64,000 bases of DNA from UBA935 sp031556725. GTDB taxonomy: Bacteria; Bacillota; Clostridia; Lachnospirales; Lachnospiraceae. The notes beneath the pieces were generated by a model. The model did no database searches. It was not told the DNA's origin and was given only the letters and a program-made list of their open reading frames with translations. The stretch's first letter is position 1. Each line of letters starts with the position of its first letter. The DNA lies in the NCBI GenBank assembly GCA_031556725.1, contig JAVBSL010000014.1, positions 62,001 to 126,000 of the forward strand, written 5' to 3'. A program made the position numbers and the translations under genes. This document shows positions 52,177 through 60,597 of this stretch, piece after piece.

Positions 52177-54915
52177 GGTAGCCATAATTGTTATGATACC
52201 AAACAATAATACGAAGACCCAAGTCGGCTGTTCGTTAGCCGTGGGAAGTACGTCTTCACTATGCATATGGGGCAGGATGGAAGAACCGCTATAAGGTTTT
52301 TCGCTGACCATGACCAGATAACTTGATGCATGGGTGAAAAAGAACCGCACTTCACCGTCAGAATCAATGGTACAATTACCGGCCGGAATAAGCTCCCTGC
52401 AAGATTCATTGAAATAGAACAGGGTGGCTTTTTTCTGGCTGTAGTCTGAGCCGATATTCATAACTAACAATCCCTCAAATCCCAAATCACCGTCATAGGC
52501 AATGTCAAACTGCGTATAGTGTAAGCCGGAAACGGCTTTCTGCGCGGCTAATTTAAGGGGACCGGGAATACAGTCATGTCTTTGGTTGATGTTCATGTCA
52601 ATACTGTCATAGGGCAGTATATTACTGACTGTTTTACCGTCAATCTTCCAATGTACGTCATCGCCCATATTTAAAATCAATGTTTGATTAGCAGCTCCGG
52701 TACTGGCAATAATATATGCCGGTAAATTGGTATGCTGTGTCATATCAATGGTAACTGTGGAGCCGGGCGGAGAGTAGAGCAATTCATCCAGAGTGGCACT
52801 CCATTCATCCTCAGAGGGAATCCCTACATCGGGAACATAGGGAGGATCATTATCATCAGGAACAGGTTCAGGCACCGGTTCGATGGGCTCGGGAGTATCG
52901 GTTTTTTGCGGTTCTACCGGTTTTGCAGTGGGATTTGGAGCCGGTTTTACCGTGGGTGAAGCAGTGGGCTGCGGAGTAGGCTGACTGGTTTGCCCCACAG
53001 CTATGGAGACCGCATCACTGGCCAACATATTGGTTTTGGCTTTGACCCGGATCAGGTAAATTCCTTTTTGTAGATTTTCAATAGAATTACCGGTTACAGT
53101 ACTCCATGTATTACCATTATCACTGCTGTACTCCATATCGCTGCTGACACCGGTGATACGGCCTTTGGTAGTGGCGGTAGCATTGGTTACGTAGATGGTG
53201 TTGGGTACGGAAGCCTGGGCAATGGTAATAATCTGCATATCGGAGTCGGCAGTAGTCGTCCGATTACCGGGACGGAAAACCCGGATTCCGTTACGAGTAT
53301 TTATTTTGGTCTGCTGAGAAGTCAGACTGATGTCACCGCTGTTAGGGGACTGCATATAAGAGGCCCCGCCGTCTAAACTTATCATATCGCCCTGGCGAAG
53401 ATTAGAAAGGACAAAAGTTTGTGCATTAAAAGAGGCGGCCGGAGTAGTCTCTTTCGTTAAGGAAAAGTAAATACTTACGGTAGTTATCGGACTGGCCAGT
53501 CTGGTGCCGGAAGCTTTAAAACGAACATCATATTTGTCGGGGCTTAAGCCGGAAACAGTATTTGATGTAATATCAATCCAGTTATTACTGCCGGACAACT
53601 TATACTGCATGGTATTATCTACCTGAATCAGTTGTCCTTTACCGGTAACGGAAGTGGGCTGTACCACAGCAACCGATGGGGCAGAAGGGCAGGTAAGGGT
53701 GATCGTCTGTACATCAGAATCAGTGGTTTCACGTCCATCCCCCAGTGCCTTGACTTTAATGCCATTATTTACATTTACATTAGAAAGAACTACCGGACCA
53801 TTGCCGGTAGAATAAAAACTTGCTCCGCCATCCACAGAATACTGCATAATACTGCTGACATTGCTCAGTTTCATGCTGGCAGCGTCAAAAGTGGCATTGG
53901 GGGTATTTTCCTTGCGTAAGCTGGCCTGTTTGATGGTAACAGTGGTAGTATCACTGGCCATACTGGTTCCGGCTGCTCTGAAGCGGACATCATAATTGCC
54001 GGGTTGCAGACCATTTACCACATTATCATTGATATTCTGCCAATTGGAACTTCCCGAAACACACCACTGCATGGAACTGTTAACCTGATTAATAGATCCG
54101 GTTCCGCCGTTAGTGGTGGGATTGGTTACCGTTACATTAGGCGGAGAGGGTTTCGTTATGTTTATGTATTGGTTATCGGAATCCATGGTAGTGGAGCCGT
54201 TTCCCATGGTAAAAAGACGAATCCCGGTACTTGGTGACAGGTAAGAGATCGAGGCACTTCCTGCCGCATTGTTCCATAGAATACCGCCATCTACGGAATA
54301 AGATGAACGGGAAGGAATATTGGAAAGCTGCATGGTGGCAGCATCAAAAGTGGCATTGGGAGTGGGTTCTTTGACTGGATTATTGGCAGTAAGGGTCAAA
54401 GAAACCGTGGTGCTGGGTAAGGTATTAAAGCCGCCAAGGGTGCGGACCAGATAGGTGCCGGGGTACAGATTACCGGTGGAATCGCTACTGGCAGGAGTCC
54501 ACCCGGCTGATTTATCGGATTTATACTCCATCATGACGGTAGTACCGTTAATACTGCCATTGGGATTATTTCCGGTAGGGTGAGTTACGGTAAGACCGGC
54601 GGGGGTTGTTGCCTGATTGATACGTATCGTGGTGATGACGGGATCCATAACCACGTACTGACTTGGTGGCCGGACATAAATATACCTTGAGGCTGTAACA
54701 GCTTTTTCATCCACTGGGACCCATGTGTTATCAGCAATATTCCAGTTTGTCTGATCGTAGGAATATTCATCGCCAATCTCCAGATTTTCCAGAGTCATGG
54801 CATAGCCGTCAAAATAGATTTCGCCTTCAGCCAGAACAAGATGACTGTTTAAGAAGAATATGGTAAGTGCTGCTATGGTGGTCATTAAAAAATACCTGCC
54901 TGATTTTTTAAACAT
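52129..54915 (-). CDS. Large repeat-containing surface protein, membrane-anchored
   Basis: Exported protein of 928 aa. A signal peptide (about 1-29, ending VLAEG) is followed by several alternating modules to about residue 620: module A with FDAATMQLSNIPSRSSYSVD and its relatives, module B with LQPGNYDVRFRAAGTSMASD and its relatives. They look like Ig-type or DUF4073-like repeats. A Pro/Thr-rich linker (about 630-690) leads to a C-terminal domain and one membrane helix (WVFVLLFGIITIMATLTIVF) ended by HRRRRR, so the repeats face outside. No LPxTG or SLH motif. Likely roles are adhesion or cell-envelope scaffolding; unproven. Confidence 0.75.
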   Translation of the reverse strand: MFKKSGRYFLMTTIAALTIFFLNSHLVLAEGEIYFDGYAMTLENLEIGDEYSYDQTNWNIADNTWVPVDEKAVTASRYIYVRPPSQYVVMDPVITTIRINQATTPAGLTVTHPTGNNPNGSINGTTVMMEYKSDKSAGWTPASSDSTGNLYPGTYLVRTLGGFNTLPSTTVSLTLTANNPVKEPTPNATFDAATMQLSNIPSRSSYSVDGGILWNNAAGSASISYLSPSTGIRLFTMGNGSTTMDSDNQYINITKPSPPNVTVTNPTTNGGTGSINQVNSSMQWCVSGSSNWQNINDNVVNGLQPGNYDVRFRAAGTSMASDTTTVTIKQASLRKENTPNATFDAASMKLSNVSSIMQYSVDGGASFYSTGNGPVVLSNVNVNNGIKVKALGDGRETTDSDVQTITLTCPSAPSVAVVQPTSVTGKGQLIQVDNTMQYKLSGSNNWIDITSNTVSGLSPDKYDVRFKASGTRLASPITTVSIYFSLTKETTPAASFNAQTFVLSNLRQGDMISLDGGASYMQSPNSGDISLTSQQTKINTRNGIRVFRPGNRTTTADSDMQIITIAQASVPNTIYVTNATATTKGRITGVSSDMEYSSDNGNTWSTVTGNSIENLQKGIYLIRVKAKTNMLASDAVSIAVGQTSQPTPQPTASPTVKPAPNPTAKPVEPQKTDTPEPIEPVPEPVPDDNDPPYVPDVGIPSEDEWSATLDELLYSPPGSTVTIDMTQHTNLPAYIIASTGAANQTLILNMGDDVHWKIDGKTVSNILPYDSIDMNINQRHDCIPGPLKLAAQKAVSGLHYTQFDIAYDGDLGFEGLLVMNIGSDYSQKKATLFYFNESCRELIPAGNCTIDSDGEVRFFFTHASSYLVMVSEKPYSGSSILPHMHSEDVLPTANEQPTWVFVLLFGIITIMATLTIVFVAYTHRRRRR

Positions 54916-55008
54916 GTAAACGCCTCCTGCACATTTTTTTTGTTATATTATAGCAAATCAATAGTAAATGTTCCAGTAATTTGACAGAATAGAGCAAGAT
55001 GCACAAAG

Positions 55009-55866
55009 TTAGCAATTATTTTTTTTCTGTTCTGCACTAATTGCACCGCCTAAGATCAATACTACGCCAAAAGCTTGAAGGAGTGTCATTTTTTCATGCA
55101 GAAATATGGCTGAAAGGATAACCGCCGATAAGGGCTCCAAATAACCAAGAATAGCCACAGACTGAACATCTAAGTCACAAATGGAAGTGAAATACAGATG
55201 ACATCCGATACCGGTATTTACCAAACCGAGGATTATGAGCGGAACTAAGCTGCCTGCCGGTATTAAAAAAGAAAAACTTTGTTTGCACAGCGTAAATATA
55301 AATACGGCAAAAAATGCAATACAAAGCTGCAGGGCTGCATTTTCTCTGCGGTCAATTCCGGTGGCCTTTTTATTGAAAATCACCATAAATGCATACATGA
55401 TTGCCGACAGGGCAGCGTAGAAAACTCCCAGTCCGGCATGAGGCGCCTGAAAAGAAGGTATGTTGATCAATATGATTCCAAGGATTACTGCCAAAAATCC
55501 GAATATTTTAAAAGTGGTAACCTTTTCTTTGAAAATGATTATGGAAACAGCTATTACAAGAACAGGCCCGCAGTAGTATAAAAGAGAAGCAACGCCCACG
55601 CCGATAAGCCGGTATGCTTCATAAAGGAAAATCCAGCCGGCTCCCATGGCAATACCCGAAATCAGCAGAAAGAGCAGTCCTTTTTTGTGTTTATAAAAAG
55701 AAAACTTATTTTTGGATAGGAAAAACATTAACAAAAGAAAAATGCTTCCGATCAGGGTACGAAACATGACAATCTCATAGCTGTTCATGGATATTGCACT
55801 GGCTATGATTCCGTTGCTGCCGAATAAAACCAGGGCAGTAATATACTTTAATAAAGAACGATTCAT
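55009..55866 (-). CDS. EamA/DMT-family drug/metabolite transporter
   Basis: Membrane protein of 285 aa with about ten hydrophobic segments arranged as two EamA repeats, the second starting near FYAALSAIMYAFMVIFNKK and ending LGYLEPLSAVILSAIFLHEK, a family signature. ATG 55866 is preceded by AGAGG; the longer frame to 56007 includes the divergent promoter region. It probably exports a metabolite. It is divergent from a LysR regulator that likely controls it, a frequent pairing. Confidence 0.87.
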   Translation of the reverse strand: MNRSLLKYITALVLFGSNGIIASAISMNSYEIVMFRTLIGSIFLLLMFFLSKNKFSFYKHKKGLLFLLISGIAMGAGWIFLYEAYRLIGVGVASLLYYCGPVLVIAVSIIIFKEKVTTFKIFGFLAVILGIILINIPSFQAPHAGLGVFYAALSAIMYAFMVIFNKKATGIDRRENAALQLCIAFFAVFIFTLCKQSFSFLIPAGSLVPLIILGLVNTGIGCHLYFTSICDLDVQSVAILGYLEPLSAVILSAIFLHEKMTLLQAFGVVLILGGAISAEQKKNNC

Positions 55867-55976
55867 TTTAATAACCTCTTGAAATAAGCATATATTCAGC
55901 GTATCATAGGATGTATATTTACAAAAGTGAAAGTATGTAATGTTAAAAATGAGAAAAACGGAATTGTGGAAACGGT

Positions 55977-56843
55977 ATGGAACAAAATATAGTAAAGTAC
56001 AGAGCATTTATAAAAGCAGTGGAATGTGGGAGTCTGCGTGAAGCAGCAGATGTTTTGAATTATTCTCAATCGGGTATCAGCCGGATGATTGCCGATCTTG
56101 AAAGAGAATGTGGATTTGTACTTCTGGAAAGAAGTAAAACCGGAATCAACCTGACATCGGATGGAATGAAATTATTTCCTTTTGCAAAAACACTTTGCGA
56201 CGAGTTTGATAAGATGCAGGTGCAAATAGATGAAATGAATGGATTGCAATCCGGTATCATCCGAATCGGAACGTTTTCCAGTGTTGCGACACATTGGTTT
56301 CCTAATATTATTTCGGCATTTCAAAAAGATTACCCAAACATAGACTATGAACTGTTGCTTGGTGATTATACAGAGATTGAAAGCTGGATATCGGAAGGCC
56401 GGGTGGACTTGGGTTTTTTACGTATTCCCAGCAGACCGGAATTCGAGGTTATTGAGATAGCACAAGATAATCAGATGGTGGTCATGCCGGTAGGTCATCC
56501 CCTGGCAGGGGTAGATAAGTTTCCGGTAAAAGCTTTGATGGAGTATCCTTTTATGTTATTGGAAAAAGGGGCTAAGGCAGAAATTACAGAAATCTTTGAA
56601 CGAAATGGTATGAAGCCAAAACCTAAGTTTATAACCTGGGATGATTATGCAGTGATGTCAATGGTGGAAAAAGGGCTGGGAATTGCGATTCTTCCTGAAT
56701 TGATATTGCAAAGGATACCCTATGAAATTGTAAAAAAACCGTTAGATGTGCCGGCATATCGAACCATCGGTATTGCAATGAAAAGCAAAAAAGGATTGTC
56801 AGTGGCAGCTAGCAGGTTTTTAGAATATATTTGTTATCGATAA
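55977..56843 (+). CDS. LysR-family transcriptional regulator
   Basis: Regulator of 288 aa. N-terminal winged helix: AVECGSLREAADVLNYSQSG then ISRMIADLERECG, typical LysR. The effector domain (about 90-288) contains IRIGTFSSVATHWFPNIIS and GLGIAILPELIL. It is divergent from the DMT transporter with 110 bp between the starts, room for the usual T-N11-A site, which I could not place with confidence. Confidence 0.88.
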   Translation: MEQNIVKYRAFIKAVECGSLREAADVLNYSQSGISRMIADLERECGFVLLERSKTGINLTSDGMKLFPFAKTLCDEFDKMQVQIDEMNGLQSGIIRIGTFSSVATHWFPNIISAFQKDYPNIDYELLLGDYTEIESWISEGRVDLGFLRIPSRPEFEVIEIAQDNQMVVMPVGHPLAGVDKFPVKALMEYPFMLLEKGAKAEITEIFERNGMKPKPKFITWDDYAVMSMVEKGLGIAILPELILQRIPYEIVKKPLDVPAYRTIGIAMKSKKGLSVAASRFLEYICYR

Positions 56844-56872
56844 AGTAATGAATCGAAGGGAGATCGCAGAAA

Positions 56873-57058
56873 ATGGCAAAAGACAGAGAAACACCATGTT
56901 TATATTATGTTTGTGTCGGAACATGTACGAAGGGCAGGGAGGCGGATCATGCACATTACTGCCAGAAGTGTGATAAGTATAAACCGAGAGTAAGGGAACG
57001 GCATTTAAACAAGAAAAAGCAGGAACTGGATAAGATCCGGAAAAATGAGAGGTATTAA
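56873..57058 (+). CDS. Small Cys/His-rich protein of unknown function
   Basis: 61 aa, start ATG behind AAGGGAGATCG. Residues 9-37 hold six Cys/His positions in YYVCVGTCTKGREADHAHYC then QKCDKY, suggesting a zinc knuckle; the rest is a Lys/Arg-rich helix (RERHLNKKKQELDKIRKNER). Similar small proteins are common as hypotheticals in clostridia. It lies directly after the LysR gene (30 nt), so may be cotranscribed. No function proposed. Confidence 0.65.
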   Translation: MAKDRETPCLYYVCVGTCTKGREADHAHYCQKCDKYKPRVRERHLNKKKQELDKIRKNERY

Positions 57059-57084
57059 GCAGCAGTAATTGGTGAGGTAGGGAT

Positions 57085-57198
57085 ATGATAAATTGCAGGG
57101 AGTATGGTATTGCTCCATATAAAGCGATTGTAGTTCATAGTGGACCGGGTGCGCCGGGTTCTGCCGCAGGCATTTGCAGCATCGTTAGATGGAACTAA
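57085..57198 (+). pseudogene. Alpha/beta-hydrolase N-terminal remnant
   Basis: ATG behind GAGGTAGGG encodes 37 aa, MINCREYGIAPYKAIVVHSG then PGAPGSAAGICSIVRWN, and stops. The start of proline iminopeptidase-like hydrolases reads similarly (VVHGGPGAPGS). The catalytic Ser, Asp and His regions are missing, so the gene was cut after the oxyanion loop. Confidence 0.6.
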
Positions 57199-57288
57199 CT
57201 AAACAATTGCATATAGGAAAAAATAAAGCATACTAGTGTTATCAAATCGGCAAAAAAAAGAAATATTGCCGATTTGGCAATGAGATGA

Positions 57289-57468
57289 TTGCAATGGATA
57301 CTAAAAAAATCTGTAAAAATACCATGTAATACGGTGTTTGATAAACAACAGTTCCGCGAAATCGTCCGCAGTGTATTTACGGATTATAATGAGTATTCCA
57401 TTAACTGGTTACTGAAAAAACTGAAAGAGGAAAAAGTAATAGTCTCAGTTGGAAAAAGCAGTGTTTAA
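57289..57468 (+). pseudogene. Winged-helix fragment (AbiEi/DUF6577-like N-terminus)
   Basis: Open frame without a good start (TTG only) reads NTVFDKQQFREIVRSVFTDY then NEYSINWLLKKLKEEKVIVS, then stops after GKSSV. This looks like the helix-turn-helix of AbiEi-type antitoxins, which would continue RxGRGxY. A hairpin AAATCGGCAA / TTGCCGATTT (57244-57277) precedes it. With the hydrolase remnant it marks 57059-57542 as a decayed region. Confidence 0.4.
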
Positions 57469-57542
57469 TATTTGCGAGAACAATATATGCATGTTTTATT
57501 CTGTCCAGGTATCACTGGAGGGATAGAAAAGGAAGTGATTGA

Positions 57543-58163
57543 TTGAGATACTATATAGCAGATTTACATTTCTTTCACGCGGCTATGAATGACCGCATGG
57601 ATCATCGTGGGTTTCAGAACGTGGAAGAAATGAACGAATATATGATTGCAAAATGGAATGACAAGGTCAGAAAGAATGATGACGTTGTAATTATCGGAGA
57701 TTTATCCTGGGGAAATGCAGAAGAAACAAACACCTTATTGACACGACTGAATGGAAGATTATATCTGATTCAGGGAAACCATGACAGATTTTTGACCAAT
57801 AAGGAAATGGATGCCAGTAGATTTAAGTGGATTAAGCCTTATGAAGAGTTTTCTGATAATAAACGGAAAGTAGTTCTGTGTCATTATCCAATCATGTGTT
57901 ACAACGGGCAGTACCGACTGGATGAAAATGGGAATCCGCGAACCTATATGCTTTATGGTCATGTACATGATACACAGGATCAGAGACTACTGGAGCAGTT
58001 TCAGAAGATTACCAGAAATACAGTGACGAGAAACGCACAGGGTGAGACGCAGCATATACCGTGTAATATGATAAACTGCTTTTGTAAGTATTCGGACTAT
58101 GAGCCACTATCATTGGATCAATGGATAGAGTATTATGCTAAAATGAATTCTTTGAACTTTTAA
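57543..58163 (+). CDS. Calcineurin-like metallophosphoesterase
   Basis: Phosphoesterase of 206 aa with all five metal motifs in order: DLHFFH (near 7), GDLSWG, GNHDR, CHYP and GHVHD. Members of this short family act on phosphodiesters or nucleotides; substrate unknown. The start is TTG 57543 behind GGAAGTGATTG. Three similar-sized accessory genes follow with short gaps, forming a probable transcript to about 60567. Confidence 0.87.
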   Translation: MRYYIADLHFFHAAMNDRMDHRGFQNVEEMNEYMIAKWNDKVRKNDDVVIIGDLSWGNAEETNTLLTRLNGRLYLIQGNHDRFLTNKEMDASRFKWIKPYEEFSDNKRKVVLCHYPIMCYNGQYRLDENGNPRTYMLYGHVHDTQDQRLLEQFQKITRNTVTRNAQGETQHIPCNMINCFCKYSDYEPLSLDQWIEYYAKMNSLNF

Positions 58164-58176
58164 AGAGGGAGATGGT

Positions 58177-58737
58177 ATGATTAAATTAGAAACAAATCGA
58201 CTAATTCTAAGGGAATGGCAAAGCAAGGATATTGAAGATTTAGTAGAAGGCCTGAACAACATCGAAGTTTCAAGATGGTTAGCCTATATCCCCTGCCCGT
58301 ATACCGAAAGGGATGCAAAAGAATGGATTTCATTTTGCATCAGCAATGCGGAGAATGATAAAAGAAAATCTTATCAATTTGCAATTGAATTGAAAGATGT
58401 AAATAAAGTTATAGGTGGGACGAGTTTGGATAATATCAATGCTATTCAGGGAACTGCCGGCGGAGGAATTTGGATAAATGAAAAGTATCATGGTCAAGGA
58501 TTTGGGATGGAAGCATTTAATAAACGAATAGATTTTGCGTTTAATAATCTAAAGCTAAGGAGACTTGATAACGGCTTTTTCGAGGGGAATAAATCCTCAT
58601 CAAAAATGCAGGAGAAATTAGGTTACAAAATTGAAGGAAAAAGACGTAAAGGATTTTTATGTTTGGCAGATGGACAGCATAAGGACGAGATTATTACCGG
58701 ATTACTAAAAGAAGAGTGGCTAAAAAAAGAAAATTAA
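58177..58737 (+). CDS. GNAT acetyltransferase, RimJ/RimL type
   Basis: 186 aa. Begins with LETNRLILREWQSKDIEDL, the RimJ/RimL start; the acetyl-CoA motif is in WINEKYHGQGFGMEAFN and the conserved end block in NKSSSKMQEKLGYKIEGKRR. Substrates of this group are protein N-termini, antibiotics or small amines; not decidable here. The ATG has an AGAGGGAGA site 13 nt after the phosphoesterase stop. Confidence 0.87.
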   Translation: MIKLETNRLILREWQSKDIEDLVEGLNNIEVSRWLAYIPCPYTERDAKEWISFCISNAENDKRKSYQFAIELKDVNKVIGGTSLDNINAIQGTAGGGIWINEKYHGQGFGMEAFNKRIDFAFNNLKLRRLDNGFFEGNKSSSKMQEKLGYKIEGKRRKGFLCLADGQHKDEIITGLLKEEWLKKEN

Positions 58738-58753
58738 ATAGAGGAGCGGCGGT

Positions 58754-60040
58754 ATGAAAAAACAAAAATATGCATTTATAAATGGGATTATTTTAGATGG
58801 AAATCAAAATATGGAACCGGTAAAAGATAAGGTCATATTTACCGAAGATGAAACAATTGTTGCGATTAAGGACAGCACTGATTTCACCGGCTTTGAGGTC
58901 GTTGATTTAGAGGGAAAATATATCATGCCGGGCTTGATCAATCTGCATGTGCATATTCCGGCTTCAGGAAAGCCGAAGAAGAAGCAGGCAGATATAAAGA
59001 AATTGGTGAAAACAGTTACCGGCAACAGTTTTATGCGATGGGTCAGCTACCAGTTATGTGCGGCATATGTAAAACCGGAATTATACAGCGGTGTTACGAC
59101 ACTGCGGTCAGTGGGCGGCATATTAGACTATGATTCCAAGCTGCGTGATGATATTGCCGCGGGAAGGAAAATCGGTCCAAGAATTCTGGCAGCGAACATG
59201 GCAATATCAGTACCTGACGGGCATATGGCAGGTTCCCTTGCCTATGAAGCAACAAGTGCCGAAGAAGCCGGCGAGTATGTAAAGAAAATTGCCGCAGAAA
59301 AACCGGATTTAATCAAGCTGATGATTACCGGTGGTGTTTTAGATGCAAAAAAACGTGGGGAGCCCGGGGAACTGAAGATGCCGGCGGAGTATGTGAAAGC
59401 GGCATGTGAAGAAGCCCACAAAGCTGGCCTGCAGGTGGCGGCACATGTGGAAAGCACCGAAGGGGTAGAGATTGCTTTAGAGAATGGAGTAGATACCATT
59501 GAGCATGGCGCTATGCCCAACGAAAATATCATCCGACTTTTTAAAGAAAGAAAAGCCTGTCTGGTGACTACGATTTCTCCGGCGGCGCCATTTGCACTAT
59601 TTGACCGTTCCATCAGTCGTGCAACAGAAGAACAGCAGTATAACGGAAAAATAGTACTGGATGGAATCATTGAATGTGCTAAGGAATGTATTGAACAGGA
59701 TATTCCGGTGGGGATTGGTACAGATACCGGCTGTCCCTACGTTACCCACTATGATATGTGGAGAGAATTACATTATTTTCATAAATACTGTGGCGTTTCC
59801 AATGCCTTTGCCTTATATACAGCAACAAAACTAAATGCCCATATTGTTGGCTTGGATGATCTGGTGGGGACAATTGAGACCGGGAAATGCGCAGATATGA
59901 TCGTAACAAAAGAAAATCCTCTGGAGGATTTGGAAGCATTAAGAAATGTAGATATGGTTATTGCAAGAGGGAAGATAATTCCGAATAAGAAAATCAAGAA
60001 ATATCAAGAAGTAGAAAAGGAATTGGATAAATTTATATAG
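58754..60040 (+). CDS. Amidohydrolase-superfamily metal-dependent hydrolase
   Basis: 428 aa, imidazolonepropionase/prolidase-like branch. The metal site HxH is in GLINLHVHIPAS (near 65), a candidate carboxylated Lys in PDLIKLMITGG, HVESTEG and TIEHGA give further His ligands, and GIGTDTGCPYVTH supplies the Asp. The C-terminal FALYTATKLNAHIVGLDDLV and TGKCADMIVTKENPL are typical. It probably cleaves a cyclic amide or dipeptide-like compound. RBS GAGGAGCGG precedes the ATG. Confidence 0.87.
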   Translation: MKKQKYAFINGIILDGNQNMEPVKDKVIFTEDETIVAIKDSTDFTGFEVVDLEGKYIMPGLINLHVHIPASGKPKKKQADIKKLVKTVTGNSFMRWVSYQLCAAYVKPELYSGVTTLRSVGGILDYDSKLRDDIAAGRKIGPRILAANMAISVPDGHMAGSLAYEATSAEEAGEYVKKIAAEKPDLIKLMITGGVLDAKKRGEPGELKMPAEYVKAACEEAHKAGLQVAAHVESTEGVEIALENGVDTIEHGAMPNENIIRLFKERKACLVTTISPAAPFALFDRSISRATEEQQYNGKIVLDGIIECAKECIEQDIPVGIGTDTGCPYVTHYDMWRELHYFHKYCGVSNAFALYTATKLNAHIVGLDDLVGTIETGKCADMIVTKENPLEDLEALRNVDMVIARGKIIPNKKIKKYQEVEKELDKFI

Positions 60041-60066
60041 TAAGCCATAATGCGGAGGTAAGGAAG

Positions 60067-60567
60067 GTGAGTTTGACATTCAGAAAAATCAGTGAATTTG
60101 AACCGGGAATATTATACCGATTGTTGGTAGACGGCTATTCTTTTGACGATAGATGGAAAGCTTGTTTTGAAAAGGATTGGTTGGAATTTGATGACTTCTT
60201 TTTTGCTAATCTGGAAAATATTGCTGATAAATATGGCTTTATAACAGTATTAGATGGGGAACCGATTGGGCACATCTCGTGGGATCCGCGGAACTTGCCC
60301 GAATATGTTATTATCGGTCATAACTGTATTTTGTCTAAATATAAAGGAAACGGATATGGGAAACAGCAGCTTCAGGAGGCGATTAGCAGAATTAAGCAGT
60401 ACGATGGACTGAAAAAAATAGTTGTCGGGACAAACAGTAATTTGATTGCGCCACGAAATTATGAGAGCGTAGGATTTAAGCTTTGCCAGAGAAGAAAAAA
60501 TGAAGGGGATATGGCATTTTCGGGTGATTATCTTGATTATGAGATGCAAATGATACCAACAGTATAA
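60067..60567 (+). CDS. GNAT acetyltransferase
   Basis: 166 aa, GTG start behind GGAGGTAAGGAAG. The acetyl-CoA loop KYKGNGYGKQQLQEAI (R/Q-x-x-G-x-G/A type) and the following NLIAPRNYESVGFKLCQRRK block are typical of GNAT proteins. It follows the amidohydrolase by 26 nt. Acceptor unknown. Confidence 0.82.
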   Translation: MSLTFRKISEFEPGILYRLLVDGYSFDDRWKACFEKDWLEFDDFFFANLENIADKYGFITVLDGEPIGHISWDPRNLPEYVIIGHNCILSKYKGNGYGKQQLQEAISRIKQYDGLKKIVVGTNSNLIAPRNYESVGFKLCQRRKNEGDMAFSGDYLDYEMQMIPTV

Positions 60568-60597
60568 ATACAAATGTTTGAGATTGGGGTGAATAAT

